A DNA stretch of 37,559 bases from a virus: the IMG/VR virus record IMGVR_UViG_3300022602_001925, positions 1 through 37,559 of that record; one strand, written 5' to 3'. The position numbers and the translations under genes were made by a program. Shown one piece after another: positions 15,982-24,398 of this stretch. Within the stretch, counting starts at the first letter, position 1. Each line of letters starts with the position of its first letter. The notes beneath the pieces were generated by a model. The model saw only the letters and a list, made by a program, of their open reading frames with translations, had not been told where the DNA came from and searched no databases.

Positions 15982-18900
15982 CTGATGTATAAGTTATGTC
16001 AGTTCCATTATAACCGAATGTTATACCAACATCACCAGATTGATTATAGTCATCATCTATACTATAACTTCCACCGCTTGTCAAGCTTAATTTAACTGTG
16101 CCAGTTCTTAATTGACTATTTCTTTGAATACCATAATCCATAAGAATTGTTGTATTGCCAGCAAATCCATCATATCCACTGCCAATAACAGCAGTTGTAC
16201 TGGCAGTTAAACTAGTAGTATCGCCACTATATTGTTGTAGCGTTCCGCTACGCAAATAGTTTGCATATGCCCATTCAACTGTGTTAACTGTTTCTGTAAT
16301 TACATCATAATCAATTCTATCAAATGTGTCACCAATACTTGCACAGCCAATTGCAGTGCTTGCCCAATAGATGGCTTCTACCTGTGGATTTGCTACACCG
16401 CCATTATGGTCACCAACATCTGAAAAGTAATTGTTTAAACTTACAAAGTTAGTGCAATTAGATGCATACACACCATTTGCATAAATTAAGTTCATATAAC
16501 TATTGCTTAGAGTAAGACCCTTTGCGCTAGTTCCTGCTAGATAAAATCCATAATAAAGATTTTGGAATGTGTTGCTATCAAATAATCCGTTGCTTGTATA
16601 GTTTCCACTTGGAACATATATGCCAGCATTAAATCCATCAAATAAGCAATCTACAACATTAACATCACTTGCAAATGTTAAAGTCTTACCTAACAATTTA
16701 ATGCCAGCGGTAATGCTGCCATTGTTAGCATCTGTTGCTGAACTTACAGAAGCAAATGGCCCTTTAAATCGCACATTGTCAAGAGTAATACGACTTGTGC
16801 TATCAATTATAATACCATCATTAAGGCTTTGTAGCGTCATATCACTAATAGTAATATCAGTTGGCAAGCTTGCACCATTTAAACCAATTTGATTTTGAAT
16901 CTGTTGCAAATTATCAGCAGTATACATTACCCAAGTAGTATATGGATAGATATAAGGATTTGCTATCTGAGTAATTTGTGTATTATATGTGCCTTCACCA
17001 CGCAGTCTTGCATGACTTGGGACATTAACGCTGCCACTTACAATATAATTTCCAGCAGGAAAATAAAGTATCTTATGAGATGCAAAGCTGTTAACACGGC
17101 AATATATTTCATACATCGCACGATTGATGGCTTCTGTATCATCAGTTACGCCGTCGCCTTTTGCACCAAAATCTTTAACACTAACAAAATCATCTAGTTT
17201 CTGCTGTATGGTGCGCTGAGTAGTTGTTCCACCAAAACTATAACTTTGGCTTGTCCATGTAGTTCCGTTTGCACTATAAGAAATCTGTCCATTAGCACCA
17301 ACAGCATAATATTTTCCGTTAAGATAACCCATGCCATCGCTTGTATAATTTAAAGATGCACTACTTTTTTGCCAATATTTGAATTGATTGGTAGAATAAT
17401 AAAGATAACCATATCCTCCACCCATAACATTATATGAGCCGTTTGTGGCAACATCATTAAGGTCTGGATAAAGAAGATTAGGCCCATAATAAACAGTTAA
17501 TGCTGAATATGTTGAATCATCTTGACTTGTTAGATATGTTAGCGCATTATCGCCAACAACAAAGAAATATGTTCCAACAAAAGTAACACTAGTAAAATCA
17601 CTGAGTGTGTTTGTTGCTTTTGTAAACCAAGTTGTGCCATTTGTACTGATCGCAAGGACGCCATGGTCACCAACTATCATCCATATACTAGTAGGACTTC
17701 CACCAGGCGGTGTAAATGTCAAGTACAGAATGTTGTTAAGATCGCTTAATGCTACTGTATTGTTACTTGGATCGGTTGCAGAGTTATTAATTGCACTAGT
17801 CCATGTCGCAAATGATGAAGCATTTGTACTGCTAATACCAATACCACTGGTTCCAACTGCAATAGCTTTGTATGTTCCGCCACCTAAATTTGCAACAGTA
17901 ACATCTCTCAATCCAGAAGTTGTTCCACTGCTTTGTGAAGTCCAAGCAGTTGTATTTGGGCTAGTAACTACTGTTCCAATTGATCCAACTGCAATCCAAG
18001 TTGTATTGGCACCCTTAACAACAGCTTTTAGATTATTAGATGTTCCACTAGTCTGAGAAGTAAATGTTGTTCCGTTTGTGCTAGTTAAGATAACACCACT
18101 ATCACCAACTACTACCCAAGTAGTGCCATCAAAATATACACCATTTAATCTAGTTGTTACGCCACTTGTGCGCAAAGTCCATGCAGTTCCATTACCACTA
18201 GTATAAATTGCGCCACTATCAGTCAACGCAGTAAACAAGCCAGCGCCATTATGATAAATGTATGTAAAGTTTTGTATACCACTGCCAATGGTTGTAAGAT
18301 ATGTTAGTGTATTTGCGGTAACACTATTCTTATAAACATCGCCCCAACTAGTAATAGCATACACATTAGTACCATCGTTAGTAACAGCAGTAAATGCATC
18401 AACAAGACCACGATACCAAGTAGTGCCATCACTACTATAAAATACTTTATTATTTGCGCCAGTTGCAACAAAGCTGCTAGAACTGTCAACAAGATATCTA
18501 ACATTTAGCAAATCTTGGAATGTAATTGTTTGATTTGACCAAGTAACCGCATCACTACTGGTAACTACAATGCCATTATGCCCAACTGCAACAAAAGTGC
18601 TGCCGCCATATGCAATACCATTAAGACTTACACTAACGCCACTGCTTTGTGCAGTCCATGTAACTCCATTAGAACTTGTATAAATTCCACCAAGAAGCGT
18701 TACTGCAACAAATTGTCCGCTAGCATATGCAACAGCATTAATATTGGTATAGGATACGGCTCCACTTGGTTTCCATACGATACCATCGGTAGAATATATA
18801 ACGGTGCCATTTGCACCAACTGCAACAAAAGTGCTGCCGCCATATGCAATATCAATAAGATTGTTAGTTGTTCCACTTATTGTAGATGTCCAAGTTGCTC

Positions 18901-19240
18901 CATCGCTACTTGTTAAAATATTTCCACTACCGCCAACTGCCACATATAGTGTGCCATTGTATGCAATAGCATTGAACTGTGCTTTTGCGTTACCAGTTTG
19001 TGGATTATAACCTGCGTCACTATTTTTAAAATTATAAAGATTGGCTAGGTTTAAAATATCACTATACTGAGTAAGAATTTCAGTATTACCAGCTTGCGGA
19101 GCGCCGTCTGTAACAAGACCATTGCCGATAAAAAGACGGCGTTGGTCTACTACATAACCTAGTTCTGCCTTAGCTAATTGGGGTAGATTCTCTAATAATC
19201 CGCTACGATGTTGTATACGGCTGATTTGAACGATTGACAT
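15926..19240 (-). CDS. Giant tail fibre: beta-propeller repeats plus pectate-lyase-like helix
   Basis: This 1104-aa protein has three parts. Residues about 1-65 (QHRSGLLENLPQLAKAELGYVVDQRRLFIGNG) resemble the short N-terminal module of many fibre and tropism-determinant proteins. Residues about 85-670 hold a dozen or so repeats of about 40 aa with the pattern GSTFVAVGANGTVIYSTDG ... W, like Ycf48/BNR propeller blades. From about 685, VSVKDFGAKGDGVTDDTEAI starts a pectate-lyase-3 type right-handed beta-helix, with FPAGNYIVSGSV and SHARLRGEG, to the C-terminus. Such proteins bind or cut host surface glycans. Two blade-coding stretches share a perfect 35-nt repeat. Transcription probably starts at CATAAATA just upstream, and a hairpin overlaps the ribosome site. 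Confidence 0.9.
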   Translation of the reverse strand: MSIVQISRIQHRSGLLENLPQLAKAELGYVVDQRRLFIGNGLVTDGAPQAGNTEILTQYSDILNLANLYNFKNSDAGYNPQTGNAKAQFNAIAYNGTLYVAVGGSGNILTSSDGATWTSTISGTTNNLIDIAYGGSTFVAVGANGTVIYSTDGIVWKPSGAVSYTNINAVAYASGQFVAVTLLGGIYTSSNGVTWTAQSSGVSVSLNGIAYGGSTFVAVGHNGIVVTSSDAVTWSNQTITFQDLLNVRYLVDSSSSFVATGANNKVFYSSDGTTWYRGLVDAFTAVTNDGTNVYAITSWGDVYKNSVTANTLTYLTTIGSGIQNFTYIYHNGAGLFTALTDSGAIYTSGNGTAWTLRTSGVTTRLNGVYFDGTTWVVVGDSGVILTSTNGTTFTSQTSGTSNNLKAVVKGANTTWIAVGSIGTVVTSPNTTAWTSQSSGTTSGLRDVTVANLGGGTYKAIAVGTSGIGISSTNASSFATWTSAINNSATDPSNNTVALSDLNNILYLTFTPPGGSPTSIWMIVGDHGVLAISTNGTTWFTKATNTLSDFTSVTFVGTYFFVVGDNALTYLTSQDDSTYSALTVYYGPNLLYPDLNDVATNGSYNVMGGGYGYLYYSTNQFKYWQKSSASLNYTSDGMGYLNGKYYAVGANGQISYSANGTTWTSQSYSFGGTTTQRTIQQKLDDFVSVKDFGAKGDGVTDDTEAINRAMYEIYCRVNSFASHKILYFPAGNYIVSGSVNVPSHARLRGEGTYNTQITQIANPYIYPYTTWVMYTADNLQQIQNQIGLNGASLPTDITISDMTLQSLNDGIIIDSTSRITLDNVRFKGPFASVSSATDANNGSITAGIKLLGKTLTFASDVNVVDCLFDGFNAGIYVPSGNYTSNGLFDSNTFQNLYYGFYLAGTSAKGLTLSNSYMNLIYANGVYASNCTNFVSLNNYFSDVGDHNGGVANPQVEAIYWASTAIGCASIGDTFDRIDYDVITETVNTVEWAYANYLRSGTLQQYSGDTTSLTASTTAVIGSGYDGFAGNTTILMDYGIQRNSQLRTGTVKLSLTSGGSYSIDDDYNQSGDVGITFGYNGTDITYTSDGNGTGLLNFAIRYFELI
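18582..18616. repeat. 35-nt perfect direct repeat, copy 1
   Basis: This sequence recurs without change at 18816-18850, 234 nt (78 codons) away and in the same frame, inside the propeller part of the tail fibre. It encodes a blade segment containing IAYGGSTFVAVG. Confidence 0.9.
18816..18850. repeat. 35-nt perfect direct repeat, copy 2
   Basis: Second copy of the in-frame repeat of the tail-fibre gene. Identity at synonymous positions suggests recent duplication or recombination between blades. Confidence 0.9.
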
Positions 19241-19242
19241 GC

Positions 19243-19265
19243 ATATCTCTCACTATTAGAGATAT
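19243..19265 (-). promoter_or_regulatory. Hairpin over the tail-fibre ribosome site
   Basis: A perfect 8-bp inverted repeat (arms 19258-19265 and 19243-19250, 7-nt loop) lies just before the fibre ATG (19240). Its downstream arm contains the GAGAG that serves as Shine-Dalgarno. The upstream arm overlaps the late octamer, so RNA started there would lack it. Confidence 0.65.
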
Positions 19266-19278
19266 TTATGTATAAATG
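19263..19278. promoter_or_regulatory. Back-to-back late-promoter octamers
   Basis: On the minus strand CATAAATA (19270-19263) faces the tail fibre. Directly beside it, on the plus strand, TATAAATG (19271-19278) faces the homing endonuclease. Each has one mismatch from TATAAATA. The minus-strand call is the stronger one. Confidence 0.55.
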
Positions 19279-19303
19279 GCAATGCTATTTGCAATACTAA
19301 ATA

Positions 19304-19341
19304 ATAGTGTAGGTCACGGGTTGCCGCCCCACCTACTCTAT
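19304..19341 (+). other. Imperfect 10-bp hairpin in the leader of the plus-strand endonuclease
   Basis: Arms ATAG-T-GTAGGT (19304-19314) and ACCTAC-T-CTAT (19331-19341) pair with one T-T mismatch, and GGG/CCC can pair inside the loop. No T-run follows on either strand, so it is not an obvious terminator. It may control expression of the following gene, as leader hairpins do for some phage homing endonucleases. Confidence 0.5.
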
Positions 19342-19362
19342 GTTTAAGAGGAACACAGCGCA

Positions 19363-19971
19363 ATGGTATTTACCAGCACTAATCCGCCAAGCGGATATTA
19401 TGTATATGCTTATATAAGAAAATCAAATGGAACTCCATATTATATTGGCAAAGGCAAAAATAAAAGAGCTTGGAATACGAGACATAATGTATCGGTTCCA
19501 AAAGATCAATCTAAAATTATAATTCTTGAACATAATCTAACTGAAATAGGTGCATTAGCAATAGAACGGCGTATGATTGCGTGGTATGGTCGCAAAGATA
19601 TTGGCACTGGTATATTACATAATAAAACAGATGGCGGCGATGGAATAAGTGGATGGACACCATCTTTAGAAACTCGTTCTAAAATTAGTTCTTCAAAAAA
19701 AGGAAAACTCTTATCGGACGAGGCTAAAAGTAAATTAAATAAATTAAGAAAAGGCATAACTCATACAGAAGAAACAAAAACAAAAATTGCTAATTCAAGC
19801 AAAGGAAAAATTTTATCAGAAGAAACTAAAGCAAAAATTTCATATGCAAATAGTAACCGTTCTCCGTGGAATAAAGGAAAAACTGGCATTTATTCGGCAG
19901 AAGTTATTGCAAATAAATCTGCTGCCGCAAAAAAACAATGGGAAAAAATTATTCAGAGTAAAATTTTGTAA
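19363..19971 (+). CDS. GIY-YIG homing endonuclease with NUMOD3 repeats
   Basis: This 202-aa protein starts with a divergent GIY-YIG domain ([27 protein letters not shown], about 11-36) and a Glu in [11 protein letters not shown]. It then has repeated NUMOD3-like units with the pattern S-x-E-T-K-x-K-I-S/A ([43 protein letters not shown]), expected to bind DNA. It is on the opposite strand from its neighbours and overlaps the end of the PD-(D/E)XK gene by 23 nt. AGAGGA lies 10 nt before the ATG. It is probably an inserted selfish gene, different in sequence from the endonuclease at 12520-13128. Confidence 0.88.
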   Translation: MVFTSTNPPSGYYVYAYIRKSNGTPYYIGKGKNKRAWNTRHNVSVPKDQSKIIILEHNLTEIGALAIERRMIAWYGRKDIGTGILHNKTDGGDGISGWTPSLETRSKISSSKKGKLLSDEAKSKLNKLRKGITHTEETKTKIANSSKGKILSEETKAKISYANSNRSPWNKGKTGIYSAEVIANKSAAAKKQWEKIIQSKIL

Positions 19972-20644
19972 CTCTATCCCACCATGCTTCTGTCCAGTGA
20001 TCAAATTCGTCACCATTGATAATCCAACGCTGTGGTTCACAATCCTTTGAACACATAAGGATAACAATCTGCGAAATATCAGTGCCAAATACTTTATTAT
20101 GAGCAGAGGCATATGCTGCACCTTGAATGAAATAGTCATGAATCCATTCAGTTTTCTTTGGTTTATTGGTTTGTTTATAATCTATGATAGATGGTTTGCC
20201 ATTATATACCCCAACAAGGTCAGTTGTGCCAGCATACAGTTCAGGATAATATAATCCTGTTTCCATTCCCCAGTATTCTTGCAACTGTCCTTTAAGATAT
20301 TCATCAATAATAATATCTGCCATCTTTGCTGGCTGTTGGTGAACAAGATTGCCACCTGTTTTTAATTCACCAAATTCAAGCCAGTTTTCTAGCTGCTTGT
20401 GCATAGAAGTGCCACGACCAGCAGCTTCTGTTGTAATAGCTTGTGCTTTTGCCGCACCGACTCGCTTGCGCCATTCATGCAGTGCCTGAACTTTTTCTTT
20501 TGGTTTAGTTTTATCTAAGATTGTAGTAACACTAGGCACAATATCGCCAGTGGGAGTCAAATAGCGTCTGCCATGCTCTGTTTCTTTGCGTTTGATTTCG
20601 TTATAATCATATTGTGGATTATGCGTTACATATGAATTTGCCAT
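19949..20644 (-). CDS. PD-(D/E)XK nuclease (RecB/Cas4-like exonuclease)
   Basis: This 231-aa protein carries the RecB-family nuclease motifs: [15 protein letters not shown] with His82, ETGLYYPE (about 129), [23 protein letters not shown] with Asp142, Asp155 and Lys157, and a helix with IQGAAYA that includes the Gln-x3-Tyr motif. No Cys cluster like that of Cas4 is visible. Proteins of this kind are often annotated as exonucleases in T4-like marine phages and probably act in DNA replication or recombination or in host DNA breakdown. The ATG lacks a ribosome site and lies 6 nt after a promoter -10. Confidence 0.88.
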   Translation of the reverse strand: MANSYVTHNPQYDYNEIKRKETEHGRRYLTPTGDIVPSVTTILDKTKPKEKVQALHEWRKRVGAAKAQAITTEAAGRGTSMHKQLENWLEFGELKTGGNLVHQQPAKMADIIIDEYLKGQLQEYWGMETGLYYPELYAGTTDLVGVYNGKPSIIDYKQTNKPKKTEWIHDYFIQGAAYASAHNKVFGTDISQIVILMCSKDCEPQRWIINGDEFDHWTEAWWDRVTKFYSE

Positions 20645-20650
20645 TCTTCA

Positions 20651-20678
20651 AGAATAACATAATTTAGGATATTGTCAA
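20651..20678 (-). promoter_or_regulatory. Sigma70-like promoter of the nuclease gene (leaderless)
   Basis: TTGACA (20678-20673), a 16-nt spacer and TATTCT (20656-20651), then TGAAGA and the ATG at 20644. The expected start of transcription coincides with the start codon. Confidence 0.65.
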
Positions 20679-20686
20679 GTAAAAAA

Positions 20687-21025
20687 TTACCAGCTAATTT
20701 GCCAGTTAATATATTGACCATCGGCAGAAACTCGGCTAATGGTATAACCTAATCTAGCAAAGTTATCTAATACAGATTGCATTGAACCACTTGCCAACAC
20801 ATTGGATACGCTTGTTTGCCAAGCATTATAATAATTAGGATCAAGGGTCATTGGAGTTCCAACAACAACATTTCCATTAAGAGGAGTATTAGTGCTGCGT
20901 GTTACTGTAACATTCACGCCACCAGAATTAACTGCACTAAGAATATTAAGATTTAATAAGGCAATTTCAGTTTCAACTGTTGAACTGTCTATACTTGCGA
21001 TTCTGGCATTGGTTGCTGTAAACAT
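20687..21025 (-). CDS. Hypothetical structural protein, 112 aa
   Basis: Small Asn/Thr/Val-rich protein. A helical start (ETEIALLNLNILSAVNSG) is followed by strands and a C-terminal YYNAWQTSVSN ... LDNFARLGYTISRVSADGQYINWQISW. I recall this ending from small proteins in the late clusters of T4-like marine phages; the function is not known. GGAG lies 6 nt before the ATG, and AATAAATA lies 15 nt upstream, so it is probably a late virion or assembly protein. Confidence 0.75.
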   Translation of the reverse strand: MFTATNARIASIDSSTVETEIALLNLNILSAVNSGGVNVTVTRSTNTPLNGNVVVGTPMTLDPNYYNAWQTSVSNVLASGSMQSVLDNFARLGYTISRVSADGQYINWQISW

Positions 21026-21039
21026 ATCTAACTCCGTAA

Positions 21040-21843
21040 TTATTTATTGGATTTTTTATTAGTTTTTACTTTGAATGTTTTACCACCAACGGTAAACTCA
21101 CTATGACCAGCTTCACGAGCAGCAGCAAGTGCGCCAGTGAATTGATTGCCTTCATCAAGGCTTAATTCTGTATCAGTTGCTTCTGTGCCAGCTTTATATA
21201 ATTTTTCTATATCGCCTTCATTGCGTAACAACTTAAATGCAAGATTATCAACGCCATATTCGCCATCACGATCAAGACCACTTTGGCGCATATTCTTAAT
21301 TTTTTTCTTTAATCTCTCAATAGTTTCACGATCACCGCTATCTACCGCTTGGTCAATTTCATTGTGCAAGTATTCATACTTGTCTTCAATGTTAGATGTA
21401 TCTGGCTGAGCAGTAATCTTCTTTGGAAACTTTACCCAGTTATCATTATAAACACTGTATATGCCATTAGAGATATGCTTTTCATCGCTGTTCTGCACAT
21501 ATACTTCAACTGCATGACCGAATATGGTAATATCATGCTGATCATTAAATGCACTTTTCTTAGCAAGAAACATTTCTCTAATATCTACTTCACATGGCCC
21601 ATTGACATCTGCAATCAAATGCAAGTCAATGTCACTGACAGGAGTATAATTAAATGAAGCATTGCTGCCACTAACTGTAATATCAGTTAGTTTAATATCA
21701 TCTACATTAATAAATTTAAGAAATTCTCTGGCAATCTTGAATAGCGCAAGACGAACTTCTGGTTTTAAACGATTATTTTCCCACAACTGTGGGTTTAGTT
21801 TATCATGAAATTTTGTTAGTTGTTCAAGATCACCAATGCGCAT
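21040..21843 (-). CDS. Pol-beta-type nucleotidyltransferase
   Basis: This 267-aa protein has the nucleotidyltransferase core: VSGSNASFNYTPVSDIDLHL, with Gly59-Ser60 and the metal-binding Asp71-x-Asp73, and a third carboxylate at Glu113 (AVEVYV). The active site thus looks intact. The C-terminal half is a charged helical region (KYEYLHNEIDQAV ... ETIERLKKKIKNMRQSG) and a final Lys-rich tail. Family members transfer NMP or AMP to proteins, RNA or antibiotics; the substrate here is unknown. It lies in a cluster of late structural genes, so modification of a virion or host component is possible. No good ribosome site precedes the ATG. Confidence 0.8.
   Translation of the reverse strand: MRIGDLEQLTKFHDKLNPQLWENNRLKPEVRLALFKIAREFLKFINVDDIKLTDITVSGSNASFNYTPVSDIDLHLIADVNGPCEVDIREMFLAKKSAFNDQHDITIFGHAVEVYVQNSDEKHISNGIYSVYNDNWVKFPKKITAQPDTSNIEDKYEYLHNEIDQAVDSGDRETIERLKKKIKNMRQSGLDRDGEYGVDNLAFKLLRNEGDIEKLYKAGTEATDTELSLDEGNQFTGALAAAREAGHSEFTVGGKTFKVKTNKKSNK
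21041..21048 (-). promoter_or_regulatory. Late-promoter octamer
   Basis: AATAAATA, one mismatch from TATAAATA, in the short gap before the 112-aa gene and touching the stop of the gene upstream. Confidence 0.5.
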
Positions 21844-21855
21844 AAGGTATTTAGA

Positions 21856-22314
21856 TTAAAAACGCGCTGCTCGTGCAGCCATTTTATCAACTGTGGCCTT
21901 TTCTGGATTAGCACCACCCGCAACATCAACTTCTGGTTCTGCTGCTGGTTCGCCGCCCATACCCATACCTGGTTCACCGCCGACTGGTGCGTTCATATCA
22001 GGCTGTTCTTCACCTGCGGCTGGTTCTTCCATGCCCATACCAGGGTCTTCTTCTTCTGGCTCGTTACTCTTGCCAATGGTCAATGAATTTTCATCATAAT
22101 CACCAATGAGTTCATCTAGTGCAGGATATTCTTTTTTAAGACCATCTAATGCTCGCCAATCAAATGGATAACCAGCGTTATTCATAAGATTGGTAACATT
22201 GTTCATTGGAATTTTTGTGTCATCTTTTGTCTTACTTTGCAGATACTGCAAAATTGTCATCAAGGTTCCAACCTGACTACGAACAAAATCTGGCGCAACT
22301 TCTAAGAGTTTCAT
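21856..22314 (-). CDS. Hypothetical protein with Gly/Pro/Glu-rich tail, 152 aa
   Basis: The folded part (about 1-80: MKLLEVAPDFVRSQVGTLM ... YPFDWRALDGLKKEYPALDELIG) is followed by a disordered acidic region with GMGMEEP, GEEQPDMNAPVGGEPGMGMGGEP. The segment PDMNAPVGGE is also in the upstream protein. I start it at 22314, one base after the upstream stop (TAATATG). No function is recognised; position suggests a capsid or assembly role. Confidence 0.75.
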   Translation of the reverse strand: MKLLEVAPDFVRSQVGTLMTILQYLQSKTKDDTKIPMNNVTNLMNNAGYPFDWRALDGLKKEYPALDELIGDYDENSLTIGKSNEPEEEDPGMGMEEPAAGEEQPDMNAPVGGEPGMGMGGEPAAEPEVDVAGGANPEKATVDKMAARAARF

Positions 22315-22315
22315 A

Positions 22316-23230
22316 TTATGCTCGTTTACCACGACCTAATTCAGCAGGTCCACCGACAGCACTGTCAGCAGTAGCTAAATCTGGTTCTTCGGCACGAGGA
22401 GGCATTGGTGCCTCACCGCCAACTGGTGCGTTCATATCAGGTGTTGCACCCATATCAGCGGATGGTTCGCCCATGCCTTGCTGACTATAAACTCCACGAC
22501 TTGCATTGTCAAGAGTATCACGAGCACTGTTTGCTGCATCAAGAAGACCTTGAAGAACTTGTCTGGTTGAATCATTAAATGAATTTGCCTGATCCATGCC
22601 AATCTCATCCTTCATAGCACTAACAAGTGCTGGAAGCTGTTCATTCTGCATATCGCTGATCTTTTCTACGATATCCTGAACTGTATCAGCAAGGTCACGA
22701 GCGGCCATAGTAACACGAGCCTGTTCAATTTCACCTTCTGTCAATGCTGGTGGAAGATTGATGCTTTCGTTCTTTGCCATCTTTGTGGCAGTAGCGTACA
22801 TAACTTCTTGTCCACGCTTGCCATAACGCTTTTCAAAGTCACCTTTCTTGCCTTTAAGAGCCTTTGCATAATGCTCACGCTTTTTAAGTTCAGTAGGTGA
22901 TAATTCACGCTCACTAAGATTCTGTGTGCAGTAATCAGTGATTGCTTGCATTTTTTCTGCAATAATTTTACGTCCATGTGCCATTTCATTTTTCCATGTT
23001 TCTAGGACTTTGGTGACCATAACCGCTTCCATGTACTGTGGATTACGCTCAGCATGATGAACTTGTGAACTCTTGCGAATATTAGAAAGTTTATTGTGCA
23101 TAGTTGCTAACATTTGACTAGCACTGCCTTCTGTGAGACCATTTAGATTAAGCTGCCACTTATATACTTTTGCCAACTGTTGGTTAAGTTCACTGGCAGA
23201 TAGATTATTAAATTCTTTTACAAACATCAT
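22316..23230 (-). CDS. Probable virion or assembly protein, 304 aa
   Basis: Largely helical protein. Residues about 115-155 read ELKKREHYAKALKGKKGDFEKRYGKRGQEVMYATATKMAK; the ending EVMYATATKMAK is a motif I recall from several structural-region proteins of marine T4-like phages. A coiled-coil part follows (VQDIVEKISDMQNEQLPALVSAM), then a Pro/Gly/Ala-rich tail with PDMNAPVGGE, shared with the next gene. AAGGAC precedes the double ATG and a late octamer lies 17 nt upstream. It could be a scaffold or core protein (inference). Confidence 0.78.
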   Translation of the reverse strand: MMFVKEFNNLSASELNQQLAKVYKWQLNLNGLTEGSASQMLATMHNKLSNIRKSSQVHHAERNPQYMEAVMVTKVLETWKNEMAHGRKIIAEKMQAITDYCTQNLSERELSPTELKKREHYAKALKGKKGDFEKRYGKRGQEVMYATATKMAKNESINLPPALTEGEIEQARVTMAARDLADTVQDIVEKISDMQNEQLPALVSAMKDEIGMDQANSFNDSTRQVLQGLLDAANSARDTLDNASRGVYSQQGMGEPSADMGATPDMNAPVGGEAPMPPRAEEPDLATADSAVGGPAELGRGKRA

Positions 23231-23247
23231 GATGTCCTTGTTTAAGT

Positions 23248-23255
23248 TATTTATT
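23248..23255 (-). promoter_or_regulatory. Late-promoter octamer
   Basis: AATAAATA, 17 nt before the ATG of the 304-aa gene; it overlaps the 3' end of the gene upstream. Confidence 0.5.
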
Positions 23256-23685
23256 GCAAAGAGAGACTTTTTTCTAATTCTCTTAATTGTTGATCCAATA
23301 AACTAAGGTCATTCTCTGTTCTACTAAGTCTACTATATAAAACTGGATTATCTGATTTTTTAAGTCTAATTGTAAAGTTATTTTTATCTTCTAAAAATAC
23401 ATCAAGTTGACGATCAATGCCATGCATCTGATTACTATCTTGATAGCGTTTTTTACTAATCAATGCAGCAAATAAAATGGCAATTCGCTGTTGCTTAAAA
23501 TTTCCGATCTCGGTTTTATCTCGTTGAACACTCCATGCGTTATCTGCTGGCTTGACCAAGATATTATTAACCATAAACCCATTCCGCACTGACTTTACAA
23601 CCACAACGCCCTTAGTAGGCAATGTGTTGTAAGAATCAGTGATAAATTGTGTGATTTTGTTGAAGTTTTGTTTTTCGCTGTTCAT
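23251..23685 (-). CDS. Hypothetical protein, 144 aa
   Basis: Basic, soluble protein with strands near the N-terminus (GVVVVKSVRNGFMVNNILVKPADNAWSV) and a C-terminal coiled coil (SRTENDLSLLDQQLRELEKSL). No family is recognised. A further in-frame ATG lies at 23700, but a good promoter -10 overlaps it, and the predicted transcription start is the ATG at 23685, so I prefer the shorter form as a leaderless gene. If another promoter is used, the longer 149-aa form is possible. Confidence 0.72.
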   Translation of the reverse strand: MNSEKQNFNKITQFITDSYNTLPTKGVVVVKSVRNGFMVNNILVKPADNAWSVQRDKTEIGNFKQQRIAILFAALISKKRYQDSNQMHGIDRQLDVFLEDKNNFTIRLKKSDNPVLYSRLSRTENDLSLLDQQLRELEKSLSLQ

Positions 23686-23691
23686 CTTCTT

Positions 23692-23720
23692 AATATACAT
23701 GACAGCGGAAACATTGTCAA
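23692..23720 (-). promoter_or_regulatory. Sigma70-like promoter, leaderless gene
   Basis: TTGACA (23720-23715), a 17-nt spacer, TATATT (23697-23692), then AAGAAG and ATG (23685). Same layout as the primase promoter. Confidence 0.65.
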
Positions 23721-23993
23721 TTAACTATGTGCTTTTGCAACATATAATATTAAGCCCAATAGGGCTGTTAGTAGTGAGCCAATAATGCCAATTCCTAAGC
23801 CAACGAGTTTTTTATAAGCCAAAGTCTCTTTTTCGATTAATAATCTTTTAATATCGCTGACTATGGTTTCGACTTTTTCTAGTCTTAGTTCCATAGTTTC
23901 CATTTTAGATTCCATTTTGTCATAACGCTCGGCGCAAATGTCAACATGGGCTTCTAGACTAGTTCTTTCGATGTCATATGTTTTGTTTGCCAT
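23721..23993 (-). CDS. Holin-like protein (XhlA-type layout)
   Basis: This 90-aa protein has an acidic start, a coiled coil at about 15-55 (ERYDKMESKMETMELRLEKVETIVSDIKRLL) and one C-terminal membrane helix at about 64-84 (LVGLGIGIIGSLLTALLGLILYV). That order is typical of haemolysin XhlA-type phage proteins, which act as holins or holin partners. It may therefore let the phage lysis enzymes act. A late octamer lies about 26 nt before the ATG. A structural membrane anchor is the alternative. Confidence 0.7.
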   Translation of the reverse strand: MANKTYDIERTSLEAHVDICAERYDKMESKMETMELRLEKVETIVSDIKRLLIEKETLAYKKLVGLGIGIIGSLLTALLGLILYVAKAHS

Positions 23994-24019
23994 GACAATA
24001 TTTACTCCGTAGCAACAAA

Positions 24020-24027
24020 TATTTATT
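24020..24027 (-). promoter_or_regulatory. Late-promoter octamer
   Basis: AATAAATA upstream of the holin-like gene, with GGAG between it and the ATG. Confidence 0.5.
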
Positions 24028-24033
24028 ATTCAA

Positions 24034-24381
24034 TTATGATAATAAAAAGCATATATTTTTATTATCGGTTTGAGTCAATGCGCATTTCAATGGCAACTCA
24101 ATAGTTTCATTAAACCCAGATATAATAGGCAGATAATTAATAATCTGTTCTAACTCAGTTGTATCTTTTGTCTTTTTATCCTCAAAGTCAAATATCCATA
24201 TATTATGGAAACCACTGTATGATTTGCCAAAATCTAAACCATTTATATCACGGCATACTTTTTTAGGATAACATAAAATTTCAAAATCAGAATATAAACT
24301 TATTGATTGCAACAAGCTTATCCAATTCTTGTTTATATTGGTTTCGTTACCTAAATCTATCAAACTAAAACATCTAATCAT
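24034..24381 (-). CDS. Hypothetical protein, 115 aa
   Basis: No family recognised. Alternating strands and helices (MIRCFSLIDLG, LLQSISLYSDFEILCYPKKV, HNIWIFDFEDKK, ELEQIINYLPIISG) suggest a small globular alpha/beta protein. No clear ribosome site precedes the ATG, which lies 18 nt past the T-run of a strong terminator, so it needs its own promoter or read-through; TATACT just upstream is a weak -10 candidate without a -35. Confidence 0.6.
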   Translation of the reverse strand: MIRCFSLIDLGNETNINKNWISLLQSISLYSDFEILCYPKKVCRDINGLDFGKSYSGFHNIWIFDFEDKKTKDTTELEQIINYLPIISGFNETIELPLKCALTQTDNKNICFLLS

Positions 24382-24398
24382 ACTAGTATATAGACAAT

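Noticed and set aside
19304-19341. Hairpin as a bidirectional terminator
   Set aside because: Neither side is followed by a T-run, so it is listed only as a structured leader.
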